Below, piece by piece: positions 25,864 to 34,721 of a DNA stretch of 64,000 nucleotides. Within the stretch, counting starts at the first letter, position 1; every line of letters starts with the position of its first letter. Origin of the DNA: an uncultured Eubacteriales bacterium (lineage in GTDB: Bacteria; Bacillota; Clostridia; Oscillospirales; Acutalibacteraceae); contig CAKSCM010000006.1 of assembly GCA_934444365.1 (NCBI GenBank), forward strand, positions 47,941-111,940. Reading direction: 5' to 3'. Below the pieces are notes generated by a model. It worked only from the letters and a program-made list of their open reading frames with translations, searched no databases and was not told the DNA's origin. Made by a program: the position numbers and the translations under genes.

Positions 25864-25884
25864 TGCTTTTATCCTCCGTTTTGC

Positions 25885-26082
25885 TTATTTGTAGGGAACA
25901 AGACGCTTTATCTGCATCGTATTGGTGGTATCGGCCACCGTTACCTTGCGGAGATTCCTCTTGCGTTTAGTGCTCTTTTTGTTGAGAATGTGCGACTTGA
26001 AAGCGTGGCCGCGCATCGGCTTACCGTTTTTGGAAAGCTTAAAACGCTTTTTGGCACCGCTGTGTGTCTTGATCTTCGGCAT
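25885..26082 (-). CDS. rpmI: 50S ribosomal protein L35
   Basis: The 65-residue basic protein starts [17 protein letters not shown] and contains [23 protein letters not shown], as expected for bL35. It lies 14 bp after infC and 21 bp before rplT. Confidence 0.97.
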   Translation of the reverse strand: MPKIKTHSGAKKRFKLSKNGKPMRGHAFKSHILNKKSTKRKRNLRKVTVADTTNTMQIKRLVPYK

Positions 26083-26096
26083 AATTACATTTCCTC

Positions 26097-26612
26097 CTAA
26101 ACTTTCTTCGGAGCGACAAACATAAGCATATGACGTCCCTCCAGCTTGGCCGGTTTTTCAACCGTTGAATATTCCGAAACAGCCTCGGCAAATCTGTCCA
26201 TTATGACATTGCCGAGCTCGGGATGAGCCATCTCGCGGCCTCTGAAACGAATGGAAACCTTGACCTTGTTTCCGCTTTTAAGAAAGCGTATGGCATGATT
26301 GGCCTTGGTCTGAAAATCGTGTGTATCAATATTAAGCGAGAGCTGAATCTCTTTTATCTCAACCACATGCTGATTTTTTTTGGCTTCCTTTTGCTTTTTG
26401 GCCTGTTCAAAACGGAACTTGCCGTAATCCATGATCTTGCACACCGGCGGAGTGGCCGACGGCGCGATTTTAACAAGGTCAAGATTGCGTTCCATAGCCA
26501 ATTTGAGCGCATCTCTCGATGACATGATACCAAGCTGTGCCCCATCATCCGAAACAACCCTGACCTCGCGGTCGCGGATCTCCTCATTGATGGAATGTTC
26601 TGTCTTGCTAAT
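26097..26612 (-). CDS. infC: Translation initiation factor IF-3, ATT start codon
   Basis: The 171-residue factor keeps 30S subunits free and checks the start codon. It has the N-terminal domain ([13 protein letters not shown] ... [27 protein letters not shown], recognised as [11 protein letters not shown]) and the C-terminal domain with [17 protein letters not shown]. No ATG or GTG fits: the alignment begins at [12 protein letters not shown], where ATT 26612 lies 9 bases after GGAGG. Rare AUU/AUA/AUC starts are known for infC and allow IF-3 to limit its own translation. The upstream open frame is leader RNA. Confidence 0.94.
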   Translation of the reverse strand: MSKTEHSINEEIRDREVRVVSDDGAQLGIMSSRDALKLAMERNLDLVKIAPSATPPVCKIMDYGKFRFEQAKKQKEAKKNQHVVEIKEIQLSLNIDTHDFQTKANHAIRFLKSGNKVKVSIRFRGREMAHPELGNVIMDRFAEAVSEYSTVEKPAKLEGRHMLMFVAPKKV

Positions 26613-26858
26613 GTTCAAACACCTCCGTGATATTAAAAACTCATTGCCGCTTGTAAAATTTTTGCGGCCGAGCAAACAAAAAGCGGACAAAGGCCCGACA
26701 AAATGCGCCTTCATCCGCAATAATAACGCTCCATGCATACCGGCTAAAAAACAGCCGGCAAAAAACAAACACTCACGATAATTATTGACCGTACAACAGG
26801 AATTTTGCACCCGTACGGTGAGAACGAAGACCCAAAAGGGCGTTCTGCTTTATTGTCG
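26613..26858 (-). other. Leader RNA of the infC operon (probable L20-responsive leader)
   Basis: The leader of about 246 bases contains a hairpin GAACG/CGTTC (26821-26846), CCGGCT-GTTTTTT-AGCCGG, and an intrinsic terminator. This arrangement corresponds to the L20 autogenous leader of Firmicutes, where L20 binding stabilises the terminator. Assignment rests on position and the terminator. Confidence 0.6.
26677..26718 (-). terminator. Attenuator terminator in the infC leader
   Basis: Minus-strand GCGGA-TG-AAGGC pairs with GCCTT-TG-TCCGC, followed by TTTTTG. It ends about 65 bases before the infC start. Confidence 0.78.
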
Positions 26859-26864
26859 CGAGAT

Positions 26865-26893
26865 ATTGTACCAAATTATCAGCCTTTTGTCAA
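26865..26893 (-). promoter_or_regulatory. Sigma-A promoter of infC-rpmI-rplT
   Basis: Minus-strand -35 TTGACA (26888-26893), 17-bp spacer and -10 TACAAT (26865-26870). Confidence 0.85.
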
Positions 26894-27039
26894 TAGCAAA
26901 AGTAAAAATAATTCGGTATTTTAAAAATAAAGTCTCCGACCGTTTTTTAATCTCAAGCCGACAACACCCTTACGGCGGTACCGATAACATCGCCACAGGG
27001 TTTAATTGCTGTTACCGATCGGCTGTTCCCGTGGCCTTT

Positions 27040-27350
27040 TGGACGCTCAATTAATCTAATCAACCGACGGTTAAACCGGCAATCAAGCTGTCTGCCGATT
27101 AATTATCCGGTCGGGTTATAAGCCGTTCTATCTTTCATTCGGCCGGTATGTCGGTTAGTTAGTCGGTCAATCAATTGTCTGCCTGTCAATCGGCATATAT
27201 GTCAGTCAGTCAATCATTAGTCAGTCAGTTAGTCAACCGGTCTGCAACCGGCCAACCGGCCGATTAATTAATAGCCAATCGACCGGACAGCCTGTCTGCC
27301 AACCGACAAATCAGTCAAACAGCCTACCGGTCAATCGACATTACAGTCGC
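27040..27350. repeat. Degenerate period-4 low-complexity region
   Basis: About 300 bp are made of four-base units such as GTCA, GTCG, CAAC, CGGC, AATC and TTAA (for example GTCAGTCAATCATTAGTCAG, CAACCGGCCAACCGGCCG). Units vary but the 4-bp spacing largely persists. No reading frame is plausible. It lies between the infC promoter and the pilin-like gene. 26894-27040 holds nothing I recognise. Confidence 0.6.
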
Positions 27351-27357
27351 TTAAACA

Positions 27358-27391
27358 CTCTATCGGACGGTTATCAGGCCGTCCGATAGAG
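27358..27391. terminator. 13-bp perfect hairpin after the pilin-like gene
   Basis: CTCTATCGGACGG and its exact complement flank an 8-base loop, 20 bp past the stop of the minus-strand gene. It lacks a clear T tract on either strand, so it may be a non-canonical terminator or a 3'-end stabiliser. Confidence 0.55.
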
Positions 27392-27410
27392 CTATCAATC
27401 AATCAACCGA

Positions 27411-28640
27411 TCAACGGCCGACCTTTTGCTTTTTAAGAATCATAACCACCACAACACCCGATGCGGCAAATACCGCGAGCATAAGCGCCGTCCAAATTGC
27501 GCCGGTGCCGTCGGCGGTCCTCGGAACATCACTGTTTACGGGCGCTTTGTTCTCTCCCGTCGCAATTCCGCTGCTGTCGGTATTGCTTACCGTGCCGCCT
27601 CCGTTGCTCGACGGATTCCTGCCGGACGAAGTGCCGCCTGATGAGGAGTTCGAAGATGACGAGGATGAGCCATCATCCCCCGGCGTCGGCGGAGCGGTGT
27701 AGTTGTTGGTGAAAATCATTTCGCTTCTTGCGTCCTCAGGACTGAAATCGCCGTTTACAACCTTAAAGAACTGATATCCGGCATCGGTCGCCGCAAGCGA
27801 TACATACCAGGTATCACCGCAATAGGTCCAGCCGTCGGCCGTACCCTTGACCTCTCTGACATAAAAGCCGCCGCCGAAATCGCCGCCATAAAGCTCGCTT
27901 TGTCTGAGCGTAAACTCAAGCATTCCGGAATATTCGCCCTTGCCGTTGGTTGTTACGGTATTACCGTTTACCTCGATCTTGTTTTCCTTCATCTCTTCGC
28001 CGTAAACAAAAGCCTCGAACTCAAAATCGACCTCGCCGGGGCCTTCATTGCCGGTTTGCTCAACTATCTTTTTAAAGGGTATATTAAATGATACGTTTTT
28101 GTCGGTATAGGTGTTTACAAACGTCGCTTTGTTATACTCGACGGGAGCGCCGACTATCGAGGGATCTCCGCCCATTTGTGCTTCGTCATAAAATCTCCAG
28201 CCGGTTATTACAACCGTGGTTTCGGAGGTCTCGGGATTTCCGCCGTACTCAAAAATGGGAACAGCTATCCATACCTTGTCCGAAACGGTCCAGCCGTAAG
28301 CATCGACAACCTCCTGCTTGATTCTTACGCCGTCGGTGATTCTGGCGAACACCCTGTCATTTACCTTGAGCGAAAACTCGCCGCTGAAGGTGCCGAAATT
28401 ATCGACACTGACGGTCGTCGTCGTACCGGAAATGCCGTCTCCCATTTGTTCTACATCCAGTATCCGGAACGAAAGATCGGTTTTAAGCGGTGCGAGTTCA
28501 CCCTCGGCTCCTTTTTCGACGGTTACTTCAAACGGAAGCTTAAACTCGAAAAATGTTTCCGCCATTGCCGTGGGCATTACGGCCGCAACCAGCATAAGGC
28601 AAACCAAAAATCCTAAAACCATCTTGCCTGCTCTTTTCAT
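27411..28640 (-). CDS. Sortase-type surface protein with two FctA/Spy0128-like pilin domains
   Basis: The 409-residue secreted protein has a signal peptide ending near PTAMAE, two similar domains (about 25-170 and 175-310) that each end in a FxNxYT strand (ATFVNTYTD, MIFTNNYTA) and share FEFKLPFEV / FNIPFKKIVEQTG openings typical of Spy0128-like pilin domains, then a Ser/Gly linker, a VPRTADG sorting-like motif, a hydrophobic helix and a KKQK tail. Its Thr-Ala replaces the usual Thr-Gly. ATG 28640 follows AAGGGGG. The class B sortase 4.4 kb away may anchor it. Confidence 0.8.
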   Translation of the reverse strand: MKRAGKMVLGFLVCLMLVAAVMPTAMAETFFEFKLPFEVTVEKGAEGELAPLKTDLSFRILDVEQMGDGISGTTTTVSVDNFGTFSGEFSLKVNDRVFARITDGVRIKQEVVDAYGWTVSDKVWIAVPIFEYGGNPETSETTVVITGWRFYDEAQMGGDPSIVGAPVEYNKATFVNTYTDKNVSFNIPFKKIVEQTGNEGPGEVDFEFEAFVYGEEMKENKIEVNGNTVTTNGKGEYSGMLEFTLRQSELYGGDFGGGFYVREVKGTADGWTYCGDTWYVSLAATDAGYQFFKVVNGDFSPEDARSEMIFTNNYTAPPTPGDDGSSSSSSNSSSGGTSSGRNPSSNGGGTVSNTDSSGIATGENKAPVNSDVPRTADGTGAIWTALMLAVFAASGVVVVMILKKQKVGR

Positions 28641-28740
28641 CACTTTTCCCCCTTGAAATTATTGCAAACGCCCGCCGCTAAGCAAGGCGTAAACATACAA
28701 TATATACTTAAAGCTTAAAACGCCGGAAAACCCGTCTTTA

Positions 28741-30411
28741 TCACTTCTTACCCTGATCGTTTCTTCTTATATCCGCACGTTTGATTTTGCCGGAAACGGT
28801 CTTTGGCAACTCATTTACATACTCAATAATACGGGGATATTTATACGGTGCCGTAACATGCTTTACGTGATTTTGAAGCTCCTTTGTAAGCTGCTCGCTC
28901 GGCGAAAAGCCGCGCGCGAGCACAATTGTCGCCTTTACCACCTGGCCCCTTACCGGATCGGGTACGGCGGTCACCGCACATTCAAGCACCGAAGGATGCT
29001 CGAGCAAAGCGCTTTCGACCTCAAAAGGACCTATGCGGTAGCCGGAGCATTTAATAACGTCGTCATCACGTCCTACAAACCATATATAGCCGTCGGAATC
29101 GCGCCATGCAAGGTCGCCGGTGCTGTAATAATCACCCTTTCGCGAACGGGCCGTCGCGTCGGCATCGCGGTAATATTCGTTAAAAAGCCCTATCGGGTGA
29201 TGTCCGGGAGGGTCCTTTATGCAAATAGTTCCTATCATACCGTCTTCGCACTCATTGCCGTCATCATCAAGCAAGGTAACTCCGAGCAGAGGCGAGACCT
29301 TGCCGGCCGACCCGGGCTTTATGTCAAACCATTTGTAGTTTGCTATAAGAACCGGACCCTCCGACTGGCCGAAGCCCTCGTGAATGGTAAGTCCCATTTT
29401 TTGTTTTATTTGCCTGTAAACCTCGGGATTAAGCGGCTCTCCTGCCACACAGGCATGCTCTATAAAGGAGAAGTCGTAACCGCTTAAATCCTCCTTTATA
29501 AGATAACGGTATATCGTAGCCGGGGCGCAAAAGGTGGTCGGTCGAATGGCCTCAATGGCGCTGAGCATCCCCTCGGGCGTAAATTTCTCGGTATCGTAGG
29601 CGCCTATTGCGGCGCCGGCTATCCACTGACCGTATATCTTTCCCCAGGCAAACTTCGCCCAGCCGGAATCGGTCTGGGTCATGTGAATTTTACCGTTTTG
29701 CACACACTGCCAATATTTTGCCGTTGTTATATGGCCGAGCGGAAAATAATAGTCGTGCTTTACCATCTTGGGCATGCCGGTGGTTCCCGACGAGAAGTAA
29801 ATAAGCATCATATCGCTCATTTTCTGTTCACCCTCGGGGACAAAATTGTCGTCGGCCGCCTCTATTTCGGCGCGCATATCGATAAACCCGTCCGGAATAT
29901 TTTCCCCGACGGCGGCTATTGTTTTAAGGGTCGGACACTCGGGAACCGACTCGGTTATATGGCGGGTGAGCTCCTCCTCGTCCACCGACACTATCATCTT
30001 GACATCGGCGGCATTGCAGCGGTAAACTATGTCCTTTTTCATAAGCTGGAAGGTAGCCGGTATGCAGGTAGCCCCTATTTTGCAAAGAGCGGTTATACAC
30101 CACCAGACCTCCGGCCGTTGTTTAAGCACCAGCATAACCACATCGCCGCGCTTTATTCCGAGCTTTTTAAAGGCGTTGGCCGCCTTGTCGGAATACCGCT
30201 TTGCATAGGCAAACGAATAGGTCTTTACCTCAAGCGAATCGTTGCACCAAACAAGCGCCGGCTTTTCGGGCTCTATTCTCGCCCATTCGTCCACAACGTC
30301 AAAGCCGAAATTAAAATGCTCCGGTACCTTTAATCTATAGTTTTCAAAAAAGTCCTCATATGACGAAAACTCGGTTTTTTCAAGATATTTACTCAAAATG
30401 GGATTATGCAT
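28741..30411 (-). CDS. AMP-forming acyl-CoA synthetase (medium-chain/acetyl-CoA-ligase-like)
   Basis: The 556-residue adenylate-forming enzyme activates a carboxylic acid as an acyl-adenylate and transfers it to CoA. Motifs: IYFSSGTTGMPKMVKH (A3), HEGFGQSEGPVL (A5), YYSTGDLAWRDSDGYIWFVGRDDDVIKCSGYRIGPFEVE split as TGDLA, GRDDDVIK and GYRIGPFEVE, and the catalytic lysine in PKTVSGKIKR. It resembles ACSM-type medium-chain ligases; the substrate is not certain. The XRE-cupin regulator lies 109 bp upstream on the same strand and may sense the same ligand. Confidence 0.88.
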   Translation of the reverse strand: MHNPILSKYLEKTEFSSYEDFFENYRLKVPEHFNFGFDVVDEWARIEPEKPALVWCNDSLEVKTYSFAYAKRYSDKAANAFKKLGIKRGDVVMLVLKQRPEVWWCITALCKIGATCIPATFQLMKKDIVYRCNAADVKMIVSVDEEELTRHITESVPECPTLKTIAAVGENIPDGFIDMRAEIEAADDNFVPEGEQKMSDMMLIYFSSGTTGMPKMVKHDYYFPLGHITTAKYWQCVQNGKIHMTQTDSGWAKFAWGKIYGQWIAGAAIGAYDTEKFTPEGMLSAIEAIRPTTFCAPATIYRYLIKEDLSGYDFSFIEHACVAGEPLNPEVYRQIKQKMGLTIHEGFGQSEGPVLIANYKWFDIKPGSAGKVSPLLGVTLLDDDGNECEDGMIGTICIKDPPGHHPIGLFNEYYRDADATARSRKGDYYSTGDLAWRDSDGYIWFVGRDDDVIKCSGYRIGPFEVESALLEHPSVLECAVTAVPDPVRGQVVKATIVLARGFSPSEQLTKELQNHVKHVTAPYKYPRIIEYVNELPKTVSGKIKRADIRRNDQGKK

Positions 30412-30520
30412 TGCCGTTATCTTTCCTTTTATTTGCTGATTATCTTTGTGTTGTATCGGTTATTTTTTAAGGCGAATATAACGCCCCATCACTCCGAAAG
30501 CGGACAACATCAGTGTTTTT

Positions 30521-31066
30521 TTATTCCTGAATTACGGTAAGGAACGAGGCCTCTTCATCGACCGCAGCCTGACCGTGCGGTTCGCGGGGATCGAAATATA
30601 TCGAGTCGCCCTCGCTTAATATCTGCTCCCTGCCGCCTACCGTCACCTTAACCTTACCCTTTATAACGTAGTTGAATTCCTGACCGCCATGGGATACAAG
30701 CGGCGCCGGAGTTCCCGGAAAAAGGGTTACGAGCATCGGCTCCATATTACGGCCTATGTAATTAAAGGCCAGAGCGCTGAAGGTATACCCCTCGTATCGG
30801 TCTACCCTGACCCCCTTACCCTTTCGCACGACCGTAAGGGTATTCATGCGCGGAGCGTCCCCCGTAAGCAATACGGTAAAATCGGTGCCGAGCACATCGG
30901 CTATTTTGTAAAGCGCGCTTATGGGAATATCCCGTTCGCCGCTTTCGTACATAAGATATTCACCGACCGTAATACCGAGTGCACTCGCAACCGTTTCGGC
31001 CGATATGTCAAGTATTTCCCTTAGCTCCTTTATACGCTCGGGTATTTGTAAAAGCTGTTCATTCAT
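30521..31066 (-). CDS. XRE-family transcriptional regulator with C-terminal cupin
   Basis: The 181-residue protein has an N-terminal helix-turn-helix (residues 8-65, RIKELREILDISAETVASALGITVGEYLMYESGERDIP) and a C-terminal cupin (about 110-181, SHGGQEFNYVIKGKVKVTVGGREQILSEGDSIYFDPREPHG). Cupin regulators of this type bind small molecules. The gene precedes the acyl-CoA ligase on the same strand, a common clostridial pairing, so it probably controls the ligase and itself. It has a leader of about 275 bases with tandem repeats. Confidence 0.87.
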   Translation of the reverse strand: MNEQLLQIPERIKELREILDISAETVASALGITVGEYLMYESGERDIPISALYKIADVLGTDFTVLLTGDAPRMNTLTVVRKGKGVRVDRYEGYTFSALAFNYIGRNMEPMLVTLFPGTPAPLVSHGGQEFNYVIKGKVKVTVGGREQILSEGDSIYFDPREPHGQAAVDEEASFLTVIQE

Positions 31067-31227
31067 TTCGGTTTCGCTCCTAACAACAGGGATAAATAAA
31101 TTAAAAATCTATAAATACAACAAAACAAAAAACGGGAAAACGGCGGACGCTCTGAGGATTTAATAACATTTCTTCAATAAAAAACGATAAAAAGCCGACG
31201 GGCATTTATTCTCGGCCATCATTTCTA

Positions 31228-31270
31228 TAACAAAACGTGCATTCCCCGGTAACAAAACGGCATTCACCGG
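31228..31270. repeat. Tandem 22/21-bp repeats in the XRE-cupin gene leader
   Basis: TAACAAAACG(T)GCATTC(C/A)CCGG occurs twice head to tail (31228-31249 and 31250-31270). They lie between the promoter at 31349-31377 and the start codon, next to a GGCCGG-ATAA-CCGGCC hairpin (31269-31284). They could be operator sites for the regulator. The rest of 31067-31582 holds the two divergent promoters and no gene. Confidence 0.55.
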
Positions 31271-31348
31271 CCGGATAACCGGCCTTAAAAAAACGCAGCC
31301 CGACAGGAAAAATCGGCGGTATTTGCAGTTTTTCACAATGTTTTTTCT

Positions 31349-31377
31349 ATTATATCACAGCATGGTAAAAATAGCAA
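31349..31377 (-). promoter_or_regulatory. Sigma-A promoter of the XRE-cupin/acyl-CoA ligase unit
   Basis: Minus-strand -35 TTGCTA (31372-31377), 17-bp spacer, extended -10 TGATATAAT (hexamer 31349-31354). Confidence 0.75.
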
Positions 31378-31445
31378 AGGAAAATTGCCGGTTATTATAA
31401 TTAAATAAAATCTTTTTTCGGCAGACCGTTATACGGCGCCCGGGG

Positions 31446-31474
31446 TTGATTTTAAAGCCGGAAGCAGTTATAAT
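31446..31474 (+). promoter_or_regulatory. Sigma-A promoter of the CPBP protease gene
   Basis: -35 TTGATT (31446-31451), 17-bp spacer and -10 TATAAT (31469-31474). Confidence 0.78.
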
Positions 31475-31582
31475 GTAAACGTTTTTAAAAGTGCCGTACA
31501 TATAAAAACGGGAAAATCCCGATAATGTGCAGCGCAGCCCATCGAATTAAACAAATCAACGCCGAAACGGAGCTGAACTACC

Positions 31583-32713
31583 ATGTACCCACCGAATAAT
31601 AACGGCAATCCCGGATATTCCGGATATAATAATTATACCGCCCCCGGCGGATACCCGTATGCCCCGGCAGGCAGCTACTATCCTCAAGGGTATTATCCGT
31701 TTTACAATCCTTACGAATACGAACGCCGCCGAAAGAGCAGAGATCTGTTTTTGTCCTCGCTTTTTATAGGTCTTGCCGTCATTTTTATGACCATAACCTC
31801 CTCGCTGCTGTATATTTTCACCTCCTCGGCGGCCTTTTTCGCCCACATCAACACCGATACGGTGTATTTTGAGGCTGTACAATACATATTTACCGTGTCT
31901 GTCTCCATGTTCACCGGATTTTTATTTATCTGTCCGCTGAGGAAAAAACGGGTGTCCGACGTGGTTGTACTGCATAGAGTAAGGCCGATTCTATTTATCG
32001 GATGCGTTCTTATGTGCTGTCTCGGAATGATTATAGGCAATATTGTGTCGGGTGTTTTTATCTCCTTCTTCCCGGAAATTGAAAATCCCGCTTTGTTTGA
32101 ATCGGCCCCGGTTACAACAATCGAAGAACTGATTGTTGAGCTGCTTTATGTCGCTGCCATACCGGCGCTTGTTGAGGAATTTTGCTTCCGCGGCGTTGTT
32201 CTCGGACTTTTGCGTCCCCACGGAAAGCTGTTTTCGGTGGTCGCTTCGGCGGTTATCTTCTCGGCAATACACGGCAATTTCGCCCAGATTCCGTTTGTCT
32301 TTATTTTCGCGCTTTTCCTTGCCGGGGTGGTAATTAAAACCGATTCTCTCTGGCCGGCAATAACGGCTCATTTTTTAAACAATGCCACATCATGCGTTTA
32401 TTCCTATTTCACGGCCGGGCTTGACGAGGCCCAGACCGACGCCGCTTCGCTCGCGCTTTACGGGGTGTGGTTCGCCCTCGGAGTTATAGGATTAATAATC
32501 GTGCTTTGCTGCAAAAACAAGCATAAATCAAATCCCGGAAAAACCTATTGTATAAACACCGAGGTCGGCTGTTCTTATGTATCTCCCGAGATTTATAAAC
32601 GTATGACATCGGTGTCTTCCGGCGGAAAATTCGTAAGATTTTATCTTTGCCCCACCGTCGTTTTGTCACTTATTTATTATCTGTATACGGCGATAACTCT
32701 GCTCAAATGGTAA
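31583..32713 (+). CDS. CPBP-family intramembrane metalloprotease (CAAX protease/Abi)
   Basis: The 376-residue protein starts with a Pro/Gly/Tyr/Asn-rich cytoplasmic tail (residues 1-45), then about eight membrane helices. The CPBP motifs are present: EEFCFRGVVLG (motif 1, two Glu and Arg), a histidine in FSAIHGNF (motif 2), and AHFLNNATS (motif 3). Members cleave membrane proteins or act in bacteriocin self-immunity; the substrate is unknown. The stop overlaps the tadA start by 7 bp. Confidence 0.85.
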   Translation: MYPPNNNGNPGYSGYNNYTAPGGYPYAPAGSYYPQGYYPFYNPYEYERRRKSRDLFLSSLFIGLAVIFMTITSSLLYIFTSSAAFFAHINTDTVYFEAVQYIFTVSVSMFTGFLFICPLRKKRVSDVVVLHRVRPILFIGCVLMCCLGMIIGNIVSGVFISFFPEIENPALFESAPVTTIEELIVELLYVAAIPALVEEFCFRGVVLGLLRPHGKLFSVVASAVIFSAIHGNFAQIPFVFIFALFLAGVVIKTDSLWPAITAHFLNNATSCVYSYFTAGLDEAQTDAASLALYGVWFALGVIGLIIVLCCKNKHKSNPGKTYCINTEVGCSYVSPEIYKRMTSVSSGGKFVRFYLCPTVVLSLIYYLYTAITLLKW

Positions 32714-33186
32714 AGACGGACGACGAGCGCTATATGCGCCTTGCTATAAAGCAGGCCGAAAAGGCAGGATTAAGTCTGGACGTTCCGGTCGGGGCGGTAA
32801 TAGTAAAAGACGGCAATGTAATATCAGCCGGATATAACCGTCGTGAGCAGCAGAAAAACGCGCTTATGCATGCCGAAATCGAGGCGATAGATGCTGCCTG
32901 CAAAGCTCTCGGCGGCTGGCGGCTTGACGGCTGCACGCTTTACGTGACCCTTGAGCCGTGCCCGATGTGCGCCGGCGCCATAATAAACGCCCGTATCGAA
33001 AGGGTGGTTTACGGTGCACCGGATGAAAAAGCCGGTAGCTTCGGCTCGCTTATCAACCTCGCTGCCGTAAAATTCAACCATGCACCGCGCATAACGCCCG
33101 GGGTTTTACGGGATGAATGCGCGGCTTTGCTTTCGGATTTTTTCAAAAACCGCCGACTTGACAACCCCTCTAACCGGCCCCTCTGA
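32707..33186 (+). CDS. tadA: tRNA-specific adenosine deaminase TadA
   Basis: The 159-residue zinc enzyme converts A34 to inosine in the tRNA-Arg(ACG) anticodon. It has the deaminase motifs HAE (His55, Glu57) and PCPMC (Cys85, Cys88), followed by ARIERVVYGAPDEKAG, and the C-terminal helix with ECAALLSDFFKNRR. ATG 32707 is in the end of the CPBP gene; the in-frame extension to 32647 is rejected as it duplicates coding sequence of that gene. Confidence 0.94.
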   Translation: MVKTDDERYMRLAIKQAEKAGLSLDVPVGAVIVKDGNVISAGYNRREQQKNALMHAEIEAIDAACKALGGWRLDGCTLYVTLEPCPMCAGAIINARIERVVYGAPDEKAGSFGSLINLAAVKFNHAPRITPGVLRDECAALLSDFFKNRRLDNPSNRPL

Positions 33187-33374
33187 AAAAGCCTGAATTC
33201 TGTGTAACCATCTCATTTTTTGCCTTTCTTCGCCGTTTGCGACAGACTGACGCATTATAAGCCGGCAATTAAGATACACTAAAAATCCGCCCGATCCGCA
33301 CTTTGGCGCACGGACACATCGCATATTTTTTAAAGCGATAAACCAAAAAGTAAAAATCCCGTTACGGAGGAAAA

Positions 33375-34235
33375 ATGTACAATCTTACCGACCTTTCAAC
33401 CATAAAAAAACTCATGCGCGAGGCTGATGCTTCATTTTCGCACTCTCTCGGGCAAAATTTTCTGATTGATCCCTTCGTTTGCCCCAAAATGGCAAAGGAT
33501 TGCGGAGCCGATAAGGAGTCCGGCGTCCTTGAAATCGGCCCCGGAATAGGCGTGCTTACATCCGAGCTCGCAAAAGCAGCCAAAAAGGTCGTTGCTCTTG
33601 AAATTGACACGTCGCTTTTGCCGGTACTCGATAAAACCCTTTCAGATTTTGATAATGTAAAAATAATACAGGCGGATGTCATGAAGACCGATCTAAAACG
33701 GCTTTTACTGGATGAATTCGGCGACATGCCGGTATATGTATGCGCTAATCTTCCCTATTATATCACCTCACCGGTGATAATGCGGCTGCTTGAAGAGGAA
33801 CTGAGAATAAAGGGTATAACCGTAATGGTACAACGCGAGGCGGCAAGACGTTTCTGCGCCGAAATCGGCTCCAGAGAAAGCGGCGCGGTAACGGTTGCTA
33901 CCGAATTTTATGCCGAAAGAAAAATATGCTTTGACGTGCCGAAGGAATCATTTTATCCGAGCCCGAAGGTCGACAGCAGCGTTATGACCCTCACCCCGAG
34001 AGCCGAAAAAAAATACTGTCCTACCGACAGAAAGCTTTTTTTCGCCATAGTCAAGGCAGGCTTCGGAAAACGCCGCAAAACCCTTATGAATGCACTGTCC
34101 TCCGACCTTAATATAAGTAAGGATTCTATCCGCAACGCACTTGCCCGTTGCAGCTTGGACGAAAATATAAGAATTGAAGCCGTCGGTATGCGGGACCTTG
34201 TAAAGCTCTCCGACGCCCTTTATGCCGGTCGGTAA
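33375..34235 (+). CDS. rsmA: 16S rRNA (A1518/A1519-N6,N6)-dimethyltransferase
   Basis: The 286-residue KsgA-type enzyme dimethylates two adenines in the 3' hairpin of 16S rRNA. Motifs: SLGQNFLIDP near the start, VLEIGPGIGVLTSELA (SAM-binding), NLPYYITSP (catalytic NLPY), MVQREAARR and the C-terminal FGKRRKTLMNAL. GGAGG lies directly before the ATG. It is a single gene; the 188 bp before it contain no recognised element. Confidence 0.96.
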   Translation: MYNLTDLSTIKKLMREADASFSHSLGQNFLIDPFVCPKMAKDCGADKESGVLEIGPGIGVLTSELAKAAKKVVALEIDTSLLPVLDKTLSDFDNVKIIQADVMKTDLKRLLLDEFGDMPVYVCANLPYYITSPVIMRLLEEELRIKGITVMVQREAARRFCAEIGSRESGAVTVATEFYAERKICFDVPKESFYPSPKVDSSVMTLTPRAEKKYCPTDRKLFFAIVKAGFGKRRKTLMNALSSDLNISKDSIRNALARCSLDENIRIEAVGMRDLVKLSDALYAGR

Positions 34236-34721
34236 AACAAAAAAGAAATAACCGGGCTTAGCAAAACGGTAAACCATCCGCCCTTCATATAGTTGCGTTC
34301 CCTCTTCGTATTTCCTTTAACATATTTACGGGATTACAAGGAGGTTGCTTCGGCAGAAAACCGCCCCTAAAAAACGGTATTATTTACATATTAAATTTTA
34401 TCCGCCGATATGATGTTTTTGACAGCAGCATACCGGCGGTTTGGTTTTCAGGCATAGGCGCCGATGAATCTTCATACATAATTTGGTATATTTCAAGGAT
34501 AAAAGCGCACAAAATAAATATGTATTTTTATTCGGCTGATTGTTATATTCCCGTTTTTGCAATTAACGCATTGACAAACAAAAAACCGAGAGTATAATTA
34601 TGAACAACATCAAAAAGGTGTATTTTTAAAAGGTTTTTTGTGTATGACAAATACACTTCATTACCGACATTGCCGTGCCTACAAAACCTAAAAAATCACC
34701 GAAGAAGGAGAAGATGCAACT
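34236..34721 (+). other. Intergenic region with promoter and leader hairpin of the substrate-binding protein gene
   Basis: No gene is seen. After the promoter at 34571-34598, a leader hairpin pairs AGGTGTATTT with AAATACACTT (about 34615-34658). The ribosome site AAGGAG lies 11 bases before the ATG at 34722. Confidence 0.5.
34571..34598 (+). promoter_or_regulatory. Strong sigma-A promoter of the substrate-binding protein gene
   Basis: Consensus -35 TTGACA (34571-34576), 16-bp spacer and consensus -10 TATAAT (34593-34598). Confidence 0.85.

Noticed and set aside
27040..27350. CRISPR array or tandem repeat array
   Set aside because: There are no exact repeats of 20-40 bp and no regular spacers; only a degenerate 4-bp rhythm.
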